Positions 15,075-23,460 of a stretch of DNA of 31,562 bases are shown piece after piece. The number at the start of each line of letters is the position of its first letter. The stretch's first letter is position 1. Origin of the DNA: DATMQA01 sp035566895. GTDB lineage: Bacteria; Verrucomicrobiota; Verrucomicrobiia; Limisphaerales; UBA8199. The position numbers and the translations under genes were made by a program. The stretch is from contig DATMQA010000129.1 of assembly GCA_035566895.1 (NCBI GenBank), positions 1 through 31,562 on the forward strand, in the 5' to 3' direction. Under the pieces are notes generated by a model, which saw only the letters and a program-made list of their open reading frames with translations, searched no databases and was not told the DNA's origin.

Positions 15075-17006
15075 TCACGGCGTCACGGTTGTGGCGGCGC
15101 TGGTGCCCGCGGCCACACTCGGGTTGGTCACGTCGCTGGCGGTGACGGTGAAGCTGCCCGGGGCAGTCTGGAAGAGGACGTAGGGCGTGGAGGTTGTGCC
15201 ATTCACGAGCGCCACGGCGCTGGGGTACAGATAGGCGCTAATGTCAGTACAGCCGGTGAGTTGGACCTGGTCGGTGACAGATTTGACAATGGTCCAGCTA
15301 TCATCGACGGCATTGATGGTCACGTAGGCCACGGTGCTGATGGGTTGCACGTCGGGCGTGCCGATCTTGCCGGTGAGTGTTCCGGGCGCGTTGGTTTCGC
15401 CGGGCATCAATACCTGGAGTTTGGTGGCCACCCGTTTGATCATTTTGAAGTAGCTGTGATTAGCGTCGGGCAACACCGTCCTGGGCACGACGACTTTCTT
15501 GGTCGCGCCAACTACGAGGGTGTTGGTGAGGCCCGGGTCCACCCAGGAGTTGTGTGCCAGGGTTGGGCTGGTGACCAGGCTGAAGCCCAGGTCCGGCAGG
15601 GTCCACGTCAGCCACCAGGCATCATCGGCGCCGATGATATAGAGGTCGTTCGGAGTATCACAAGCCACCCTCCAGTTGCTGGTATTGAGGTTGGGCCCCG
15701 GGAAGGCGTCGTCAATATCGGGACTGGTCGCGCCGGTGATCCGAGCGCGGCTGTAGGTCGAAATCTGGCCGGTATTGGCAGCCCCGTTTTTCTGTTGCCC
15801 AAAATAGACCGTCAGCGGATCGGCGAAGGCGGTTTGGACGGCCGCATCGTCCGGGAAGAAGAAGTTGGTGCTTTGTCCGGTAGGGGCGGTCATCGTGATG
15901 TTGGTGTTGTCGGTGAAACTCAGCGACCAGGTTCCTAATACGCCGTTGGAGGAGTTTACGTAGGCGAGGGTGCCGGGCCCCCACAACATGTTGTTGCCAC
16001 CCGGTTGGTTGGTTTTGTACATGAACCTGCCGGTTGCCGTTCCGTCGGCATTATTCAAAATCTGGACAAACACGCAGTTAGGCTCGTTCCAGTCGGGGGC
16101 GGATTCGCCGCCGGGGTTGCTGACCAGGAAGAAGTGGGTTTGGAGGTACGGATGGTTGGTGCCAGGATAGTTGGTGATGGTCAGGGAATAGGTGACGGGC
16201 TGGCTGCCATGGTACACCCAGGAGTGATTGCCCCCTGCGGCAATGCTCTCGCGCGGGCCATCGCCGGAACCATTGGCGGCGATATTCAGGCCGGGTTTGT
16301 CCTTGATAGCGGCCAGGCTCAGCGTCGGGGGCTTGAGCGGCTTCGTCAGGTTGGTCTTCATGATGATATTATCAATCCAGAAGGTCTGGTCCGCCGTGAT
16401 GGCACCCGGCTGCCAGGGATAGTACAAGGCAAAGCCGCTCATTTGGTCGATGCTGACGATAGCCGGGTCGATGTACGTATGAATGTGCGTCCAGCCTTCG
16501 TAGTTGAAGTGGGGGAAGTTCGTCAGCCAAATCTGATTAAAAGTAGGGCCGGCAACACCAAATTGCAGGCGGCCGTAATCACCGGCGGCCGTTTTCGCCG
16601 AGCCGGGATCGAACTTGATGTCAAAGTCCAGGTCGTAGAAGAACCCGCTGACCCGCTGGGAGGGATCGACCCAGTAATTCTGCGTGCCGTCAAACTCCTG
16701 CCAAAGGCAAAGTTGGTTCTGGACGGGGGCGGGCAGCCAGTGGACGGTGAACTTCATTGCGCCAGAGCCGGCGTTATTGGGCCCAAGCGTGGTGGGTGCG
16801 TTCTGGGTGCCATCCCAAACGGCTTCCCAGGTGGGGTCGCCCCACCATTGCGAGAAACTGTGGATTGCGCCGCAGCCGTCGCAGTCGAACTGGGCGAGAA
16901 TGACATTGGTATAAGTCTGGGCCTGGCCCAAGGCCACCGAACCGGCAAACATCAAGCCGAGGGCGGCGGAGCGGAGCCAGGACTGCATTTCGGGGATCTG
17001 TTTCAT
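15075..17006 (-). CDS. Large secreted protein with lectin-like N-terminal domain
   Basis: This 643-residue protein has a signal peptide ending near ALGQAQT. Residues about 30-230 look like a jelly-roll carbohydrate-binding domain (YGRLQFGVAGPTFNQIWL, then FWIDNIIM). The middle holds a segment similar to the SSNL/RFYR-type module: FSLVTSPTLAHNSWVDPGL, then ANHSYFKMIKR. The tail, TINAVDDSWTIVKSVTDQVQ to the end, resembles a bacterial Ig-like or cadherin-like repeat. No catalytic residues could be assigned, so a binding or structural role outside the cell is likely. A possible promoter lies at 17149-17176 and a strong terminator follows the stop. The ATG at 17006 is the natural start, with GAGAG 8-12 bp upstream. 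Confidence 0.72.
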   Translation of the reverse strand: MKQIPEMQSWLRSAALGLMFAGSVALGQAQTYTNVILAQFDCDGCGAIHSFSQWWGDPTWEAVWDGTQNAPTTLGPNNAGSGAMKFTVHWLPAPVQNQLCLWQEFDGTQNYWVDPSQRVSGFFYDLDFDIKFDPGSAKTAAGDYGRLQFGVAGPTFNQIWLTNFPHFNYEGWTHIHTYIDPAIVSIDQMSGFALYYPWQPGAITADQTFWIDNIIMKTNLTKPLKPPTLSLAAIKDKPGLNIAANGSGDGPRESIAAGGNHSWVYHGSQPVTYSLTITNYPGTNHPYLQTHFFLVSNPGGESAPDWNEPNCVFVQILNNADGTATGRFMYKTNQPGGNNMLWGPGTLAYVNSSNGVLGTWSLSFTDNTNITMTAPTGQSTNFFFPDDAAVQTAFADPLTVYFGQQKNGAANTGQISTYSRARITGATSPDIDDAFPGPNLNTSNWRVACDTPNDLYIIGADDAWWLTWTLPDLGFSLVTSPTLAHNSWVDPGLTNTLVVGATKKVVVPRTVLPDANHSYFKMIKRVATKLQVLMPGETNAPGTLTGKIGTPDVQPISTVAYVTINAVDDSWTIVKSVTDQVQLTGCTDISAYLYPSAVALVNGTTSTPYVLFQTAPGSFTVTASDVTNPSVAAGTSAATTVTP

Positions 17007-17148
17007 TTGTTTTGTTCTCTCAGGGGGTTAAGGACCAGTCCGGTTTGGCGGGCGACAGTGGCCGCACGCCCACACCGCGCAGGCATCGCTGCAATGGATG
17101 GAACCTGTGGAGTGGAGCGTGCCGGGGTACCTGTCCCCCGACAACTGG

Positions 17149-17176
17149 ATTATGTTTCATAACAACGAACCGTCAA
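17149..17176 (-). promoter_or_regulatory. Putative sigma70-type promoter for the 15075-17006 gene
   Basis: On the minus strand TTGACG and CATAAT are separated by 16 bp, giving a fair -35/-10 pair. The -10 box is about 143 nt upstream of the ATG at 17006, so the mRNA would carry a long leader. The rest of the 373-bp gap (17007-17379) shows no gene. It has a short imperfect inverted repeat, GTCT-N8-AGAC, near 17198-17213. Confidence 0.35.
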
Positions 17177-17379
17177 TCAAGTGCCAGATTAACAGGTCTA
17201 TTTGTAAAGACATGTCATTAAAAGACAGGACTTACGGAATTGCGAGGTGAAGAACAATTAATGGTGAGTCTCCCCCAAACGGCTTGCGCAAAAGCTGAAC
17301 TTTCGCCCCTGAGGAACCGCCAGGATTTTAATCCAGGAATGGTCTGTTCAGAAAGATGAATCCGTGCCCGACAGGGATT

Positions 17380-18174
17380 TCAATTCGCAGCACCACGTTG
17401 AGAGTCTGTGCGCGGACGGTCCGAGGGAACCTCCAGCCTGGTCGTAATGCCAATGGCCGTCACCTTACCTCTGGCGGTCAAATCCAATTCCCAGCCACCG
17501 CGCCAGACGGGCCGATACTGGGCCAGATGAAATTCGAGCGGAAACTCCCACCCGAGCATATTGGTTGAGAGCCGAACCCGGTATTGGAGTACAGGAAACG
17601 TGTTGGTAACGTAAAGCTCGACGTTCTTCGGAAGACCTAAGTCATCCTCGAAAGTAGTCGTCTTGTCGATGAACCCGGATGGAGCTGTTATGTATTCCTT
17701 CCAGATATCGCTCGGCGGGAAGAGCCGGCGGCCTTCGCGTCGGATGCTGGGTCCCGAGCAGAACGCCAGCCAGGCCATTCGGGCGCTCTGCATGGTCAAA
17801 AGGTCAGTCGTGCGAACTGGCCGGCCGGGGTTCCCATCAACGGAGTCATAAGAGCGGGTCGACTGCCTCTGGCTGCGCCCCTCGCTGGTCGGCTGGCTGA
17901 ATGAACTGTAGTTGAAGAGATTAGTACCGGTAAACCACCATGTGTCCGTCAGGTTTTCGTAGGTGCTTTTCATAAGCCAGATGTTGGTGCCCACCACACA
18001 GTGATGGCTCCAGGTGCTGGCATGGACGCCGGGGGACTCCGTACCAGTCGTCGAGTCCCAAGAGACGGTTTCGATATTTGCCGTAAGCTCTACGAATTCC
18101 GCCGCTCCGCAGTGAAGAGGGAATAGCAGACAAAGCGCGGAAGCCCACATTCGTGCTTGGAGATATTTTCTCAT
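17380..18174 (-). CDS. Exported hypothetical protein
   Basis: This gives a 264-residue protein when started at the ATG at 18174. The frame is open eight codons further upstream, but the internal start places MRKYLQARMWASALCLLFPL as a signal peptide directly at the N-terminus. The mature chain has no motif I recognise. It is rich in Trp, Thr and Ser, with YENLTDTWWFTGTNLFNYSS and ELYVTNTFPVLQYRVRL as notable stretches. Paralogous families of such exported proteins are common in this phylum, usually without assigned function. The gene follows typA on the same strand after 51 bp containing a GC-rich palindrome, so it is probably transcribed separately. Confidence 0.65.
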   Translation of the reverse strand: MRKYLQARMWASALCLLFPLHCGAAEFVELTANIETVSWDSTTGTESPGVHASTWSHHCVVGTNIWLMKSTYENLTDTWWFTGTNLFNYSSFSQPTSEGRSQRQSTRSYDSVDGNPGRPVRTTDLLTMQSARMAWLAFCSGPSIRREGRRLFPPSDIWKEYITAPSGFIDKTTTFEDDLGLPKNVELYVTNTFPVLQYRVRLSTNMLGWEFPLEFHLAQYRPVWRGGWELDLTARGKVTAIGITTRLEVPSDRPRTDSQRGAAN

Positions 18175-18199
18175 CGGAACGGCTTTATCACACACCAAT

Positions 18200-18219
18200 C
18201 GCTCGCGGTACCGCGAACG
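18200..18219. other. 20-bp GC-rich palindrome after typA
   Basis: CGCTCGCGGTACCGCGAACG is an almost perfect palindrome placed 6 bp after the typA stop codon. It lacks a following T-tract, so it may act as a processing or stabilising hairpin rather than a classical terminator. Confidence 0.4.
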
Positions 18220-18225
18220 CCAAGC

Positions 18226-20061
18226 TTATTCCGCCACCACCTTCACACCGCGGCTTTGGGCGGCCCGTTTGCGCTGGCTTTCGTTGAGGATCTTCTTGCG
18301 CAAGCGCAGATGCTTCGGTGTCGCCTCGACGAATTCGTCCGGCCCGATGTATTCCAGGGCGCGTTCGAGCGACATTTTGAGGGGAGGATTGAGTTGGATG
18401 CCCTTGCCGTCTCCTTGCGACCGCATGTTGGTGAGCTTCTTGGCTTTGCAAGGATTGACCGGGATGTCGTTCTCGCGGGCGTTTTCGCCGACGATCATGC
18501 CGGCGTAAATCGGGTCGCCCGGCTCGACCATCAACCGTCCGCGTTCCTGGATCATGTTCAGCGCATAAGCCATCGCTTCGCCGCTTTCCATGCTGACGAG
18601 CGACCCGTTCTTTCGGGCGGCGATTTCTCCGCGGTCGGGGCCGTATTCATGGAACAGATGGCTCATGACCCCCAGGCCGCGGGTCTGGTTGACCAGGTCG
18701 GTCTCGAAACCGATCAAGCCGCGGGTCGGCACCAGCGCCTCGATGCTGACTTCGTTGCCGTGATGGTTCATCGTGGTGATCTCGCCTTTTCGGCTGGCGA
18801 GGTTTTCCAACACCGTGCCCATGTATTCCTTGGGGGTTTCCAGGAACAACTGTTCGATGGGTTCCATCAGGTTGCCTTTTTCGTCCTTGCGATAAATCAC
18901 CTCCGGGCGTGACACCAGCACTTCGTGGCCTTCGCGGCGCATTTGTTCGACCAGGATGGCGATCTGCATTTCGCCGCGGCCGCTCACGTTGAAAATGTTG
19001 GGCGCGTCGGTCTGCTCGATGCGCAACGCGACATTGGTGCGGACTTCTTTGACGAGCCGCTCCCAGATATGGCGGGCGGTGACGAGCTGGCCATCGACGC
19101 CCGCCAGCGGGCCGTCGTTGACGGCGAACTGCATTTGAATGGTCGGCGGGTCGATCGGCACGAAGGGCAGGGGAGCGCGCTCTTCGGAATCGGTGATCGT
19201 TTCGCCGATGAAAACGTCCTCGAAACCGGTCAAGCCGACGACGTCGCCGGCGTGGGCCTCGGGGATTTCGATGCGCTTGAGGCCCTCGAAATGGAAGATG
19301 GCGGTGATTTTGGATTTGGTTTTGCGCCCATCGCCGTGGATGCAGATATAGGAGTCACCCAGCTTGACCTTGCCGCTGTAGATTTTGCCGAAGGCGATAC
19401 GGCCCAGGTAATCCGAATAATCCAGGTTGGCCACCAGCAGCTTGAAACCCTCGCCGGCATGCGCGCGCGGCGGGGGGATATGCTTGATGATCGCATCGAA
19501 GAGCGGCTCCATCGTGCCGGTGACGTGTTTGAGATCGACCTTGGCGTAGCCCTCTTTGGCGCTGGCGTAGATCACGGGAAAATCCATCTGCTCGTCGGTG
19601 GCGTGGAGCGAGCCGAACAGGTCCCAGACGGCGTCGAGCACCTTGTGCGGGTCGGCATTATCGCGGTCCACCTTGTTGATGACCACGATGGGTTTGGCGC
19701 CGGCCTCCAGGGCCTTGCGCAGCACGAAGCGCGTTTGCGCCTGCGGACCGTCGGCCGCGTCCACCACCAGCAGCACGCCGTCGATCATGTTCATGATCCG
19801 CTCGACTTCCCCACCAAAATCCGCGTGCCCGGGGGTATCGACGATATTGATGTGGTAATCCTTGTATTTGAAGGCGGCGTTCTTGGCCCGGATGGTGATG
19901 CCCTTTTCGCGCTCGAGATCCATCGAGTCCATGATGCGCTCCTCGGTGGCGATGGCCTGGTTGGCGCGGAAGGTGCCGGACTGCTTGAGGAGGCAATCCA
20001 CCAGCGTCGTCTTGCCGTGATCGACGTGGGCGATAATAGCGATATTGCGTATGTGCTGCAT
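18226..20061 (-). CDS. typA: Translational GTPase TypA/BipA
   Basis: This is a 611-residue protein, the usual size. The ATG at 20061 (MQHIRNIAIIAHVDHGKTTL) is the start; the open frame upstream to 20124 translates a heptamer repeat and is not coding. GTPase motifs are clear: AHVDHGKTT (G1), DTPGHADFGGEVE (G3) and NKVDRDNADP (G4). They are followed by the EF-G-like domains and the TypA-specific C-terminus with GRGEMQIAILVEQMRREG, MNHHGNEVSIE and RLRKKIL. TypA binds the ribosome with GTP and supports growth under stress and in the cold through ribosome assembly and translation of certain mRNAs. No Shine-Dalgarno sequence is visible; the leader is AT-rich with a heptamer array. Confidence 0.97.
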   Translation of the reverse strand: MQHIRNIAIIAHVDHGKTTLVDCLLKQSGTFRANQAIATEERIMDSMDLEREKGITIRAKNAAFKYKDYHINIVDTPGHADFGGEVERIMNMIDGVLLVVDAADGPQAQTRFVLRKALEAGAKPIVVINKVDRDNADPHKVLDAVWDLFGSLHATDEQMDFPVIYASAKEGYAKVDLKHVTGTMEPLFDAIIKHIPPPRAHAGEGFKLLVANLDYSDYLGRIAFGKIYSGKVKLGDSYICIHGDGRKTKSKITAIFHFEGLKRIEIPEAHAGDVVGLTGFEDVFIGETITDSEERAPLPFVPIDPPTIQMQFAVNDGPLAGVDGQLVTARHIWERLVKEVRTNVALRIEQTDAPNIFNVSGRGEMQIAILVEQMRREGHEVLVSRPEVIYRKDEKGNLMEPIEQLFLETPKEYMGTVLENLASRKGEITTMNHHGNEVSIEALVPTRGLIGFETDLVNQTRGLGVMSHLFHEYGPDRGEIAARKNGSLVSMESGEAMAYALNMIQERGRLMVEPGDPIYAGMIVGENARENDIPVNPCKAKKLTNMRSQGDGKGIQLNPPLKMSLERALEYIGPDEFVEATPKHLRLRKKILNESQRKRAAQSRGVKVVAE

Positions 20062-20074
20062 GATTTCGAAAAAT

Positions 20075-20095
20075 GTAAAACGTGAAACGTGAAGG
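20075..20095. repeat. Heptamer array GTGAAAC x3 in the typA leader
   Basis: Three 7-bp units are seen: GTAAAAC, GTGAAAC and GTGAAGG. They lie 14-34 bp upstream of the typA start codon. On the mRNA strand they read as TTTCAC-type repeats, the same unit as the array at 1821-1855. Confidence 0.8.
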
Positions 20096-20203
20096 GCCTT
20101 TAGCGGCGCCTCATCTGCGGTCACATCCCACGATCCGAGCCGGGTAATGTGCCTTGCCCGCGCGAAAGGTCAAGGCTGGGTTTTAGGATTTTTGGGCGCT
20201 CTC

Positions 20204-20270
20204 GGGGTCCCTCTCCCCTTCATAAGGGCAGATGGCGGGGTGAGGGGGCTATCGGTGACTCACGTTCCGA
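20204..20270. repeat. Dispersed repeat D, copy 1 (CTCCCCTTCATAAG ... TGACTCACG)
   Basis: This copy shares CTCCCCTTCATAAG, GCGGGGTGAGGGG and TGACTCACG(T/C)TCCGA, in order, with 27992-28051. Its C-rich and G-rich halves can pair (CCCTCTCCCC with GGGGTGAGGG), as in REP-like elements. It lies in the 206-bp gap between a secreted-protein gene and typA. Confidence 0.75.
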
Positions 20271-20330
20271 GGATACTATGAGTCTTCTCGTGCACCGTGG
20301 TCGCACCAACCGCACGCGCCCTTCTGCTCT

Positions 20331-21107
20331 TCAGGGGGTTTGCACGCGGTAGAAGCGAGCGGGACCGTTGGGCGCCGTCACGAAGGTGTAGGAAACCCCC
20401 GGCACGTTCGTCGTGAGGACCCCCGCCGAATTGGTGGTCCAGGGACCGCCCGGTTGATCAGATTCCAGGAGGGTGAAGGACGGCACCGGGGCGCCGGCGA
20501 GGTTGAAGTCAATCTGGACATGGCTGGAGGTGACTTGCAGGCCGCTTAACTTTACCATGGTGCTGGTGACATACATGAAGTTGGGGCCGAGCAGCAGCAC
20601 CGCGGGCGACTCCTGATGGAATGACGGGCTGCCGACCGTGTTGGTCGATTCGAAGGCTCCCAGGTAGGCGATATCGGGAGCAACGGTAAACGTGCCATTT
20701 TCCAGCCCACCTTGCGTCACCAGCCCAGGCCCATACCAAACGCCGTTGGTCCAGAAAGACCAGATATAATAGGTCTGGCCGGCTCGGAGGGTAAGAGGGG
20801 GAATCTGCTCGTAACTCGCCCAACTGAGGACCTTGCTGTTGCTGGTTATTATGGTTGAGGCTAACGAGACCCAGTTGGCATCTGACACGCCGACAGTGGC
20901 CGGCTGCGAGAACCCATCTCCATTATCGTAGCCGAGGGCTGTTATAGTGAGATCGGTATGGGGCGAGAACGTAAAACCAGCCCCACCCACCGCATAGCCG
21001 ACAAAGCCGTGAGTATAGAACTGGTACGAGGGGATGGCTTCCAACGCCGAAGCCTGAAACCCATAGAGAAGCACACCGGCGGCGAGGACGGTAACCGATA
21101 GTTTCAT
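20331..21107 (-). CDS. DUF4082-like secreted protein with RFYR C-terminal module
   Basis: This 258-residue protein has a signal peptide (MKLSVTVLAAGVLLYGFQASA). The body, GYAVGGAGFTFSPHTDLTIT, then ALGYDNGDGFSQPATVGV and LRAGQTYYIWSF, resembles the DUF4082-type jelly-roll found in extracellular proteins. The C-terminus (FTLLESDQPGGPW ... NGPARFYRVQTP) is the same module that ends the propeller-like protein at 5646. No catalytic site is visible. A binding or surface role is an inference. No clear ribosome binding site precedes the ATG at 21107, which follows a short AT-rich stretch. Nothing suggests an operon. Confidence 0.75.
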   Translation of the reverse strand: MKLSVTVLAAGVLLYGFQASALEAIPSYQFYTHGFVGYAVGGAGFTFSPHTDLTITALGYDNGDGFSQPATVGVSDANWVSLASTIITSNSKVLSWASYEQIPPLTLRAGQTYYIWSFWTNGVWYGPGLVTQGGLENGTFTVAPDIAYLGAFESTNTVGSPSFHQESPAVLLLGPNFMYVTSTMVKLSGLQVTSSHVQIDFNLAGAPVPSFTLLESDQPGGPWTTNSAGVLTTNVPGVSYTFVTAPNGPARFYRVQTP

Positions 21108-21395
21108 ACTTGTTGACAGCAGTTAACTTCTGATTCGTTACGCAGCCCTGGAGCCCCCGGGCTGGCGGGACACACCGAGTCAACCGATCCTGAATTGCTA
21201 TCTAGCAGGCACGGTGCCACCCATCGGGACGCTGCAAACCGCGAGAAAATCCGAAGACTTCTCCAACCATGTCGGCTTTGCTACGCGTGGTTTTCACGCA
21301 TTTGGCGTGATTTTCACGCACGCAAACCACGGTCTGCATCCTCGAATTGGCGGAACTCGGGCTTGGCCTTCCGCCGTTTCTTGGCGTTGGGGCGG

Positions 21396-21437
21396 GAACA
21401 AAATGAGACTGTGGGGGGCGAACAAAATGAGACTGTG
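21396..21437. repeat. 24-bp direct repeat with core GAACAAAATGAGACTGTG
   Basis: The 18-bp core occurs at 21396-21413 and 21420-21437. A smaller direct repeat, TTTTCACGCA, occurs 21 bp apart at about 21291 and 21312. The cores resemble transposon-end sequences, but no transposase is near. The 520-bp gap 21108-21627 has no convincing gene. Confidence 0.7.
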
Positions 21438-21512
21438 TTCGTACTAACTACTATCCATCAAAGTTTGCGTTGCTCGGACAAATTTCTTGTGGCGAGTGCA
21501 AAAGTGATTTCC

Positions 21513-21548
21513 CTCATTTAACTCAGTTAACTCTTTTAACCCATTTAA
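21513..21548. repeat. 9-bp tandem array CTCATTTAA x4
   Basis: Four 9-bp units are seen: CTCATTTAA, CTCAGTTAA, CTCTTTTAA and CCCATTTAA. They lie 80-115 bp upstream of the ABC transporter start. Their AT-richness stands out from the surrounding DNA, and they could overlap the operon promoter. Confidence 0.85.
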
Positions 21549-21627
21549 CTCTTTGCTTGGCTTGTCTTCCACGCGCGCCCTCGCATAGAATAGTCCCACA
21601 AAACCAAGCATCCGCTCAGAAGAACAC

Positions 21628-22596
21628 ATGGCCACCCTCGAAGTGCGGTCCCTGACGAAATGGTACGGCCCGGTCCGCGGGGTCGAGGAGGTGAGTTTTG
21701 CGCTCGAACGGGGCGAGATCTTTGGCTACCTGGGGCCGAACGGCGCCGGCAAGACCACTACCCTCCGCTGCATCATGGGCCTGCTCCGGCCGTGCGCCGG
21801 CGAAGTGCTGGCCCTGGGAGAACCGGTGCAGCCCGGTCGGGCAACCCGGCACGACCGGCTCGGCTACCTGCCGGGAGAGTTTCGCCTCTGGCCGGGAATT
21901 CGGGCGCGCACCTCTTTACGCGTCCTGGCTTCGCTCGGTGGAGGCGACCGCGCCCAATCCCGCCGCTCCGAATTGGCCGAACGCCTCGAGTTGGACCTGG
22001 ACCGCCCGGTCGGTGAGCTCTCCAAGGGCAACCGCCAGAAGGTCGCCGTGATTTATGCCTTCCAGCACCGGCCGGAACTGCTGATTCTCGACGAACCAAC
22101 CAGCGGCCTGGACCCGTTGGTCCGCCAGACCGTCCTGGACTTGATCCGCGAAGCCGCCCACGACGGCGCCACCGTCCTGCTCTCCTCGCACGACCTCAGC
22201 GAAGTCGGCGCGGTCTGCGGCCGAGCGGCGATTGTGCGCGCCGGGCGCCTGGTCGAAATGGGGCCCATCTCGAAACTCATCCAGCACGGCGAACACCGCC
22301 TGAGAGTATGGTTTGTCGATGCCACACTCGCGCCGCCGGTGCCGCTCGGCCAGTTGCCCGGCGTCCGCGTCATCGAGCAGCAACCCGGCCAGCTCCACCT
22401 GGCTTACCAGGGCGCGTGCGAAGCCGTCCTCCGCTGGGTCGCGCAGTTTCCCGTGGACCGCATCGCGACGCCCCAGACTTCGCTCGAAGAAGCGTTCATT
22501 CAGTATTACAAAACCGAACCGCCCGCGGCGCTGCGCGTGACGACAACGGCCGCGGTGGTGGCCGGCACTGGTTCGGCTCCGAAAGGAGACCAGTGA
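21628..22596 (+). CDS. ABC transporter ATP-binding protein
   Basis: This 322-residue ATPase has Walker A GPNGAGKTTT at about 38-47. The ABC signature region is LSKGNRQK and Walker B is LLILDEPTSGLDP. The switch histidine follows in TVLLSSHDLSEVG. After the nucleotide-binding domain comes a C-terminal extension (about 225-322) like that of the CcmA/NatA group of ABC-2 exporters. It powers export through the permease encoded next; the two reading frames overlap by one base (TGATG). The cargo is unknown. Possibilities include a lipid, a drug or an antibiotic-like compound. The start at 21628 is preceded by AGAAGAA, a weak ribosome binding site. Confidence 0.93.
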   Translation: MATLEVRSLTKWYGPVRGVEEVSFALERGEIFGYLGPNGAGKTTTLRCIMGLLRPCAGEVLALGEPVQPGRATRHDRLGYLPGEFRLWPGIRARTSLRVLASLGGGDRAQSRRSELAERLELDLDRPVGELSKGNRQKVAVIYAFQHRPELLILDEPTSGLDPLVRQTVLDLIREAAHDGATVLLSSHDLSEVGAVCGRAAIVRAGRLVEMGPISKLIQHGEHRLRVWFVDATLAPPVPLGQLPGVRVIEQQPGQLHLAYQGACEAVLRWVAQFPVDRIATPQTSLEEAFIQYYKTEPPAALRVTTTAAVVAGTGSAPKGDQ

Positions 22597-23417
22597 TGCA
22601 CGAACGTGTTCCTTTCCCGTTCGCGCTGCTCCGTTTTTGGGCCGGACGAATTCTGCCGATGTGGGCGTTCATTGGCCTCGTGATCTTTCTGATGCAAATC
22701 GCCATCTGCGCCATCGTGCATGACAATGCCAGCGTCCAAACCTTTCTCAAATTCCTCGACGTCCTGCCCGCCTTCATCAAGACCGCGCTGGGCGGCGAGA
22801 TGTTGCGCGTGGACAATGTCTCCGGACTGATCCTGATCGGCTACCAACATCCTCTGGTCCTGTTTCTCTACCTGCTCTTTGCCGTCGGTGTTCCCACCAC
22901 GCTGCTGACGGGCGAAGTGCAGAAGGGCGCCATGGAACTGATCCTGAGCCGGCCCGCGACCAAAACGCAGGTCTATCTCTGCGCCTGCCTGCTGACGCTG
23001 GCCGGCATGCTTGCCCTGGTCCTGGTCATGTTTCTCGGCACCGTGACGGCCACCCACCTGTACGACTTCGGCCAGCCCATCCACTTGGACCTCTTCTTCC
23101 GCATCGCCGTCAACGGCGGCTTGATGGCGTGCGCCTCGGCCTCCATCGCGCTGCTGGCGGCCGGGGCGCTGGCCGGGCGCAACCGCGCGGTCGGGGCGAC
23201 CGTCGCTTTTCTCGTGCTGGATTACTTCGCTTGGATCGTCGCCCAATGGTGGCCGCGCCTCAGCTTCCTTAAACCGGCGACGTTGTTCTACTACTCCAGC
23301 AGTCCCAAGCTGGGCTACGGGTGGCCGGTGGGAAATATGGGCGTGTTGCTGGTGGTCATCCTGGCGGGGTCCATTATCGGCGGCGTGGTGTGGCAGCGCC
23401 GCGACCTGCCCTTCTGA
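22596..23417 (+). CDS. ABC-2 type transporter permease
   Basis: This is a 273-residue membrane protein. The long open frame upstream is only the overlap with the ATPase gene. The start at 22596 shares its A with the ATPase stop codon (TGATG), and AAAGGAG at 22582-22588 is an ideal ribosome binding site. About six hydrophobic segments are visible, for example AFIGLVIFLMQIAICAI, HPLVLFLYLLFAVGVP, LLTLAGMLALVLVMFLG and VLLVVILAGSIIGGVV. The segment GEVQKGAMELILSRPATKTQ between helices is typical of ABC-2 permeases. It forms the transmembrane half of the exporter. It converges on the AbiE-like genes after 43 bp. Confidence 0.9.
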   Translation: MHERVPFPFALLRFWAGRILPMWAFIGLVIFLMQIAICAIVHDNASVQTFLKFLDVLPAFIKTALGGEMLRVDNVSGLILIGYQHPLVLFLYLLFAVGVPTTLLTGEVQKGAMELILSRPATKTQVYLCACLLTLAGMLALVLVMFLGTVTATHLYDFGQPIHLDLFFRIAVNGGLMACASASIALLAAGALAGRNRAVGATVAFLVLDYFAWIVAQWWPRLSFLKPATLFYYSSSPKLGYGWPVGNMGVLLVVILAGSIIGGVVWQRRDLPF

Positions 23418-23460
23418 GCACGATTTAAACCTAGGTTGACAACGGGACCACGGGACTTGC

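Noticed and set aside
16005..17162. Long plus-strand open frame opposite the secreted protein gene
   Set aside because: The translated sequence has no family pattern, while the minus strand has a signal peptide and domains.
18200..18219. Rho-independent terminator of typA
   Set aside because: The palindrome is good but no T-tract follows, so it is listed only as a hairpin.
18925..20085. 386-codon open frame opposite typA
   Set aside because: It is a shadow of typA, which is certain.
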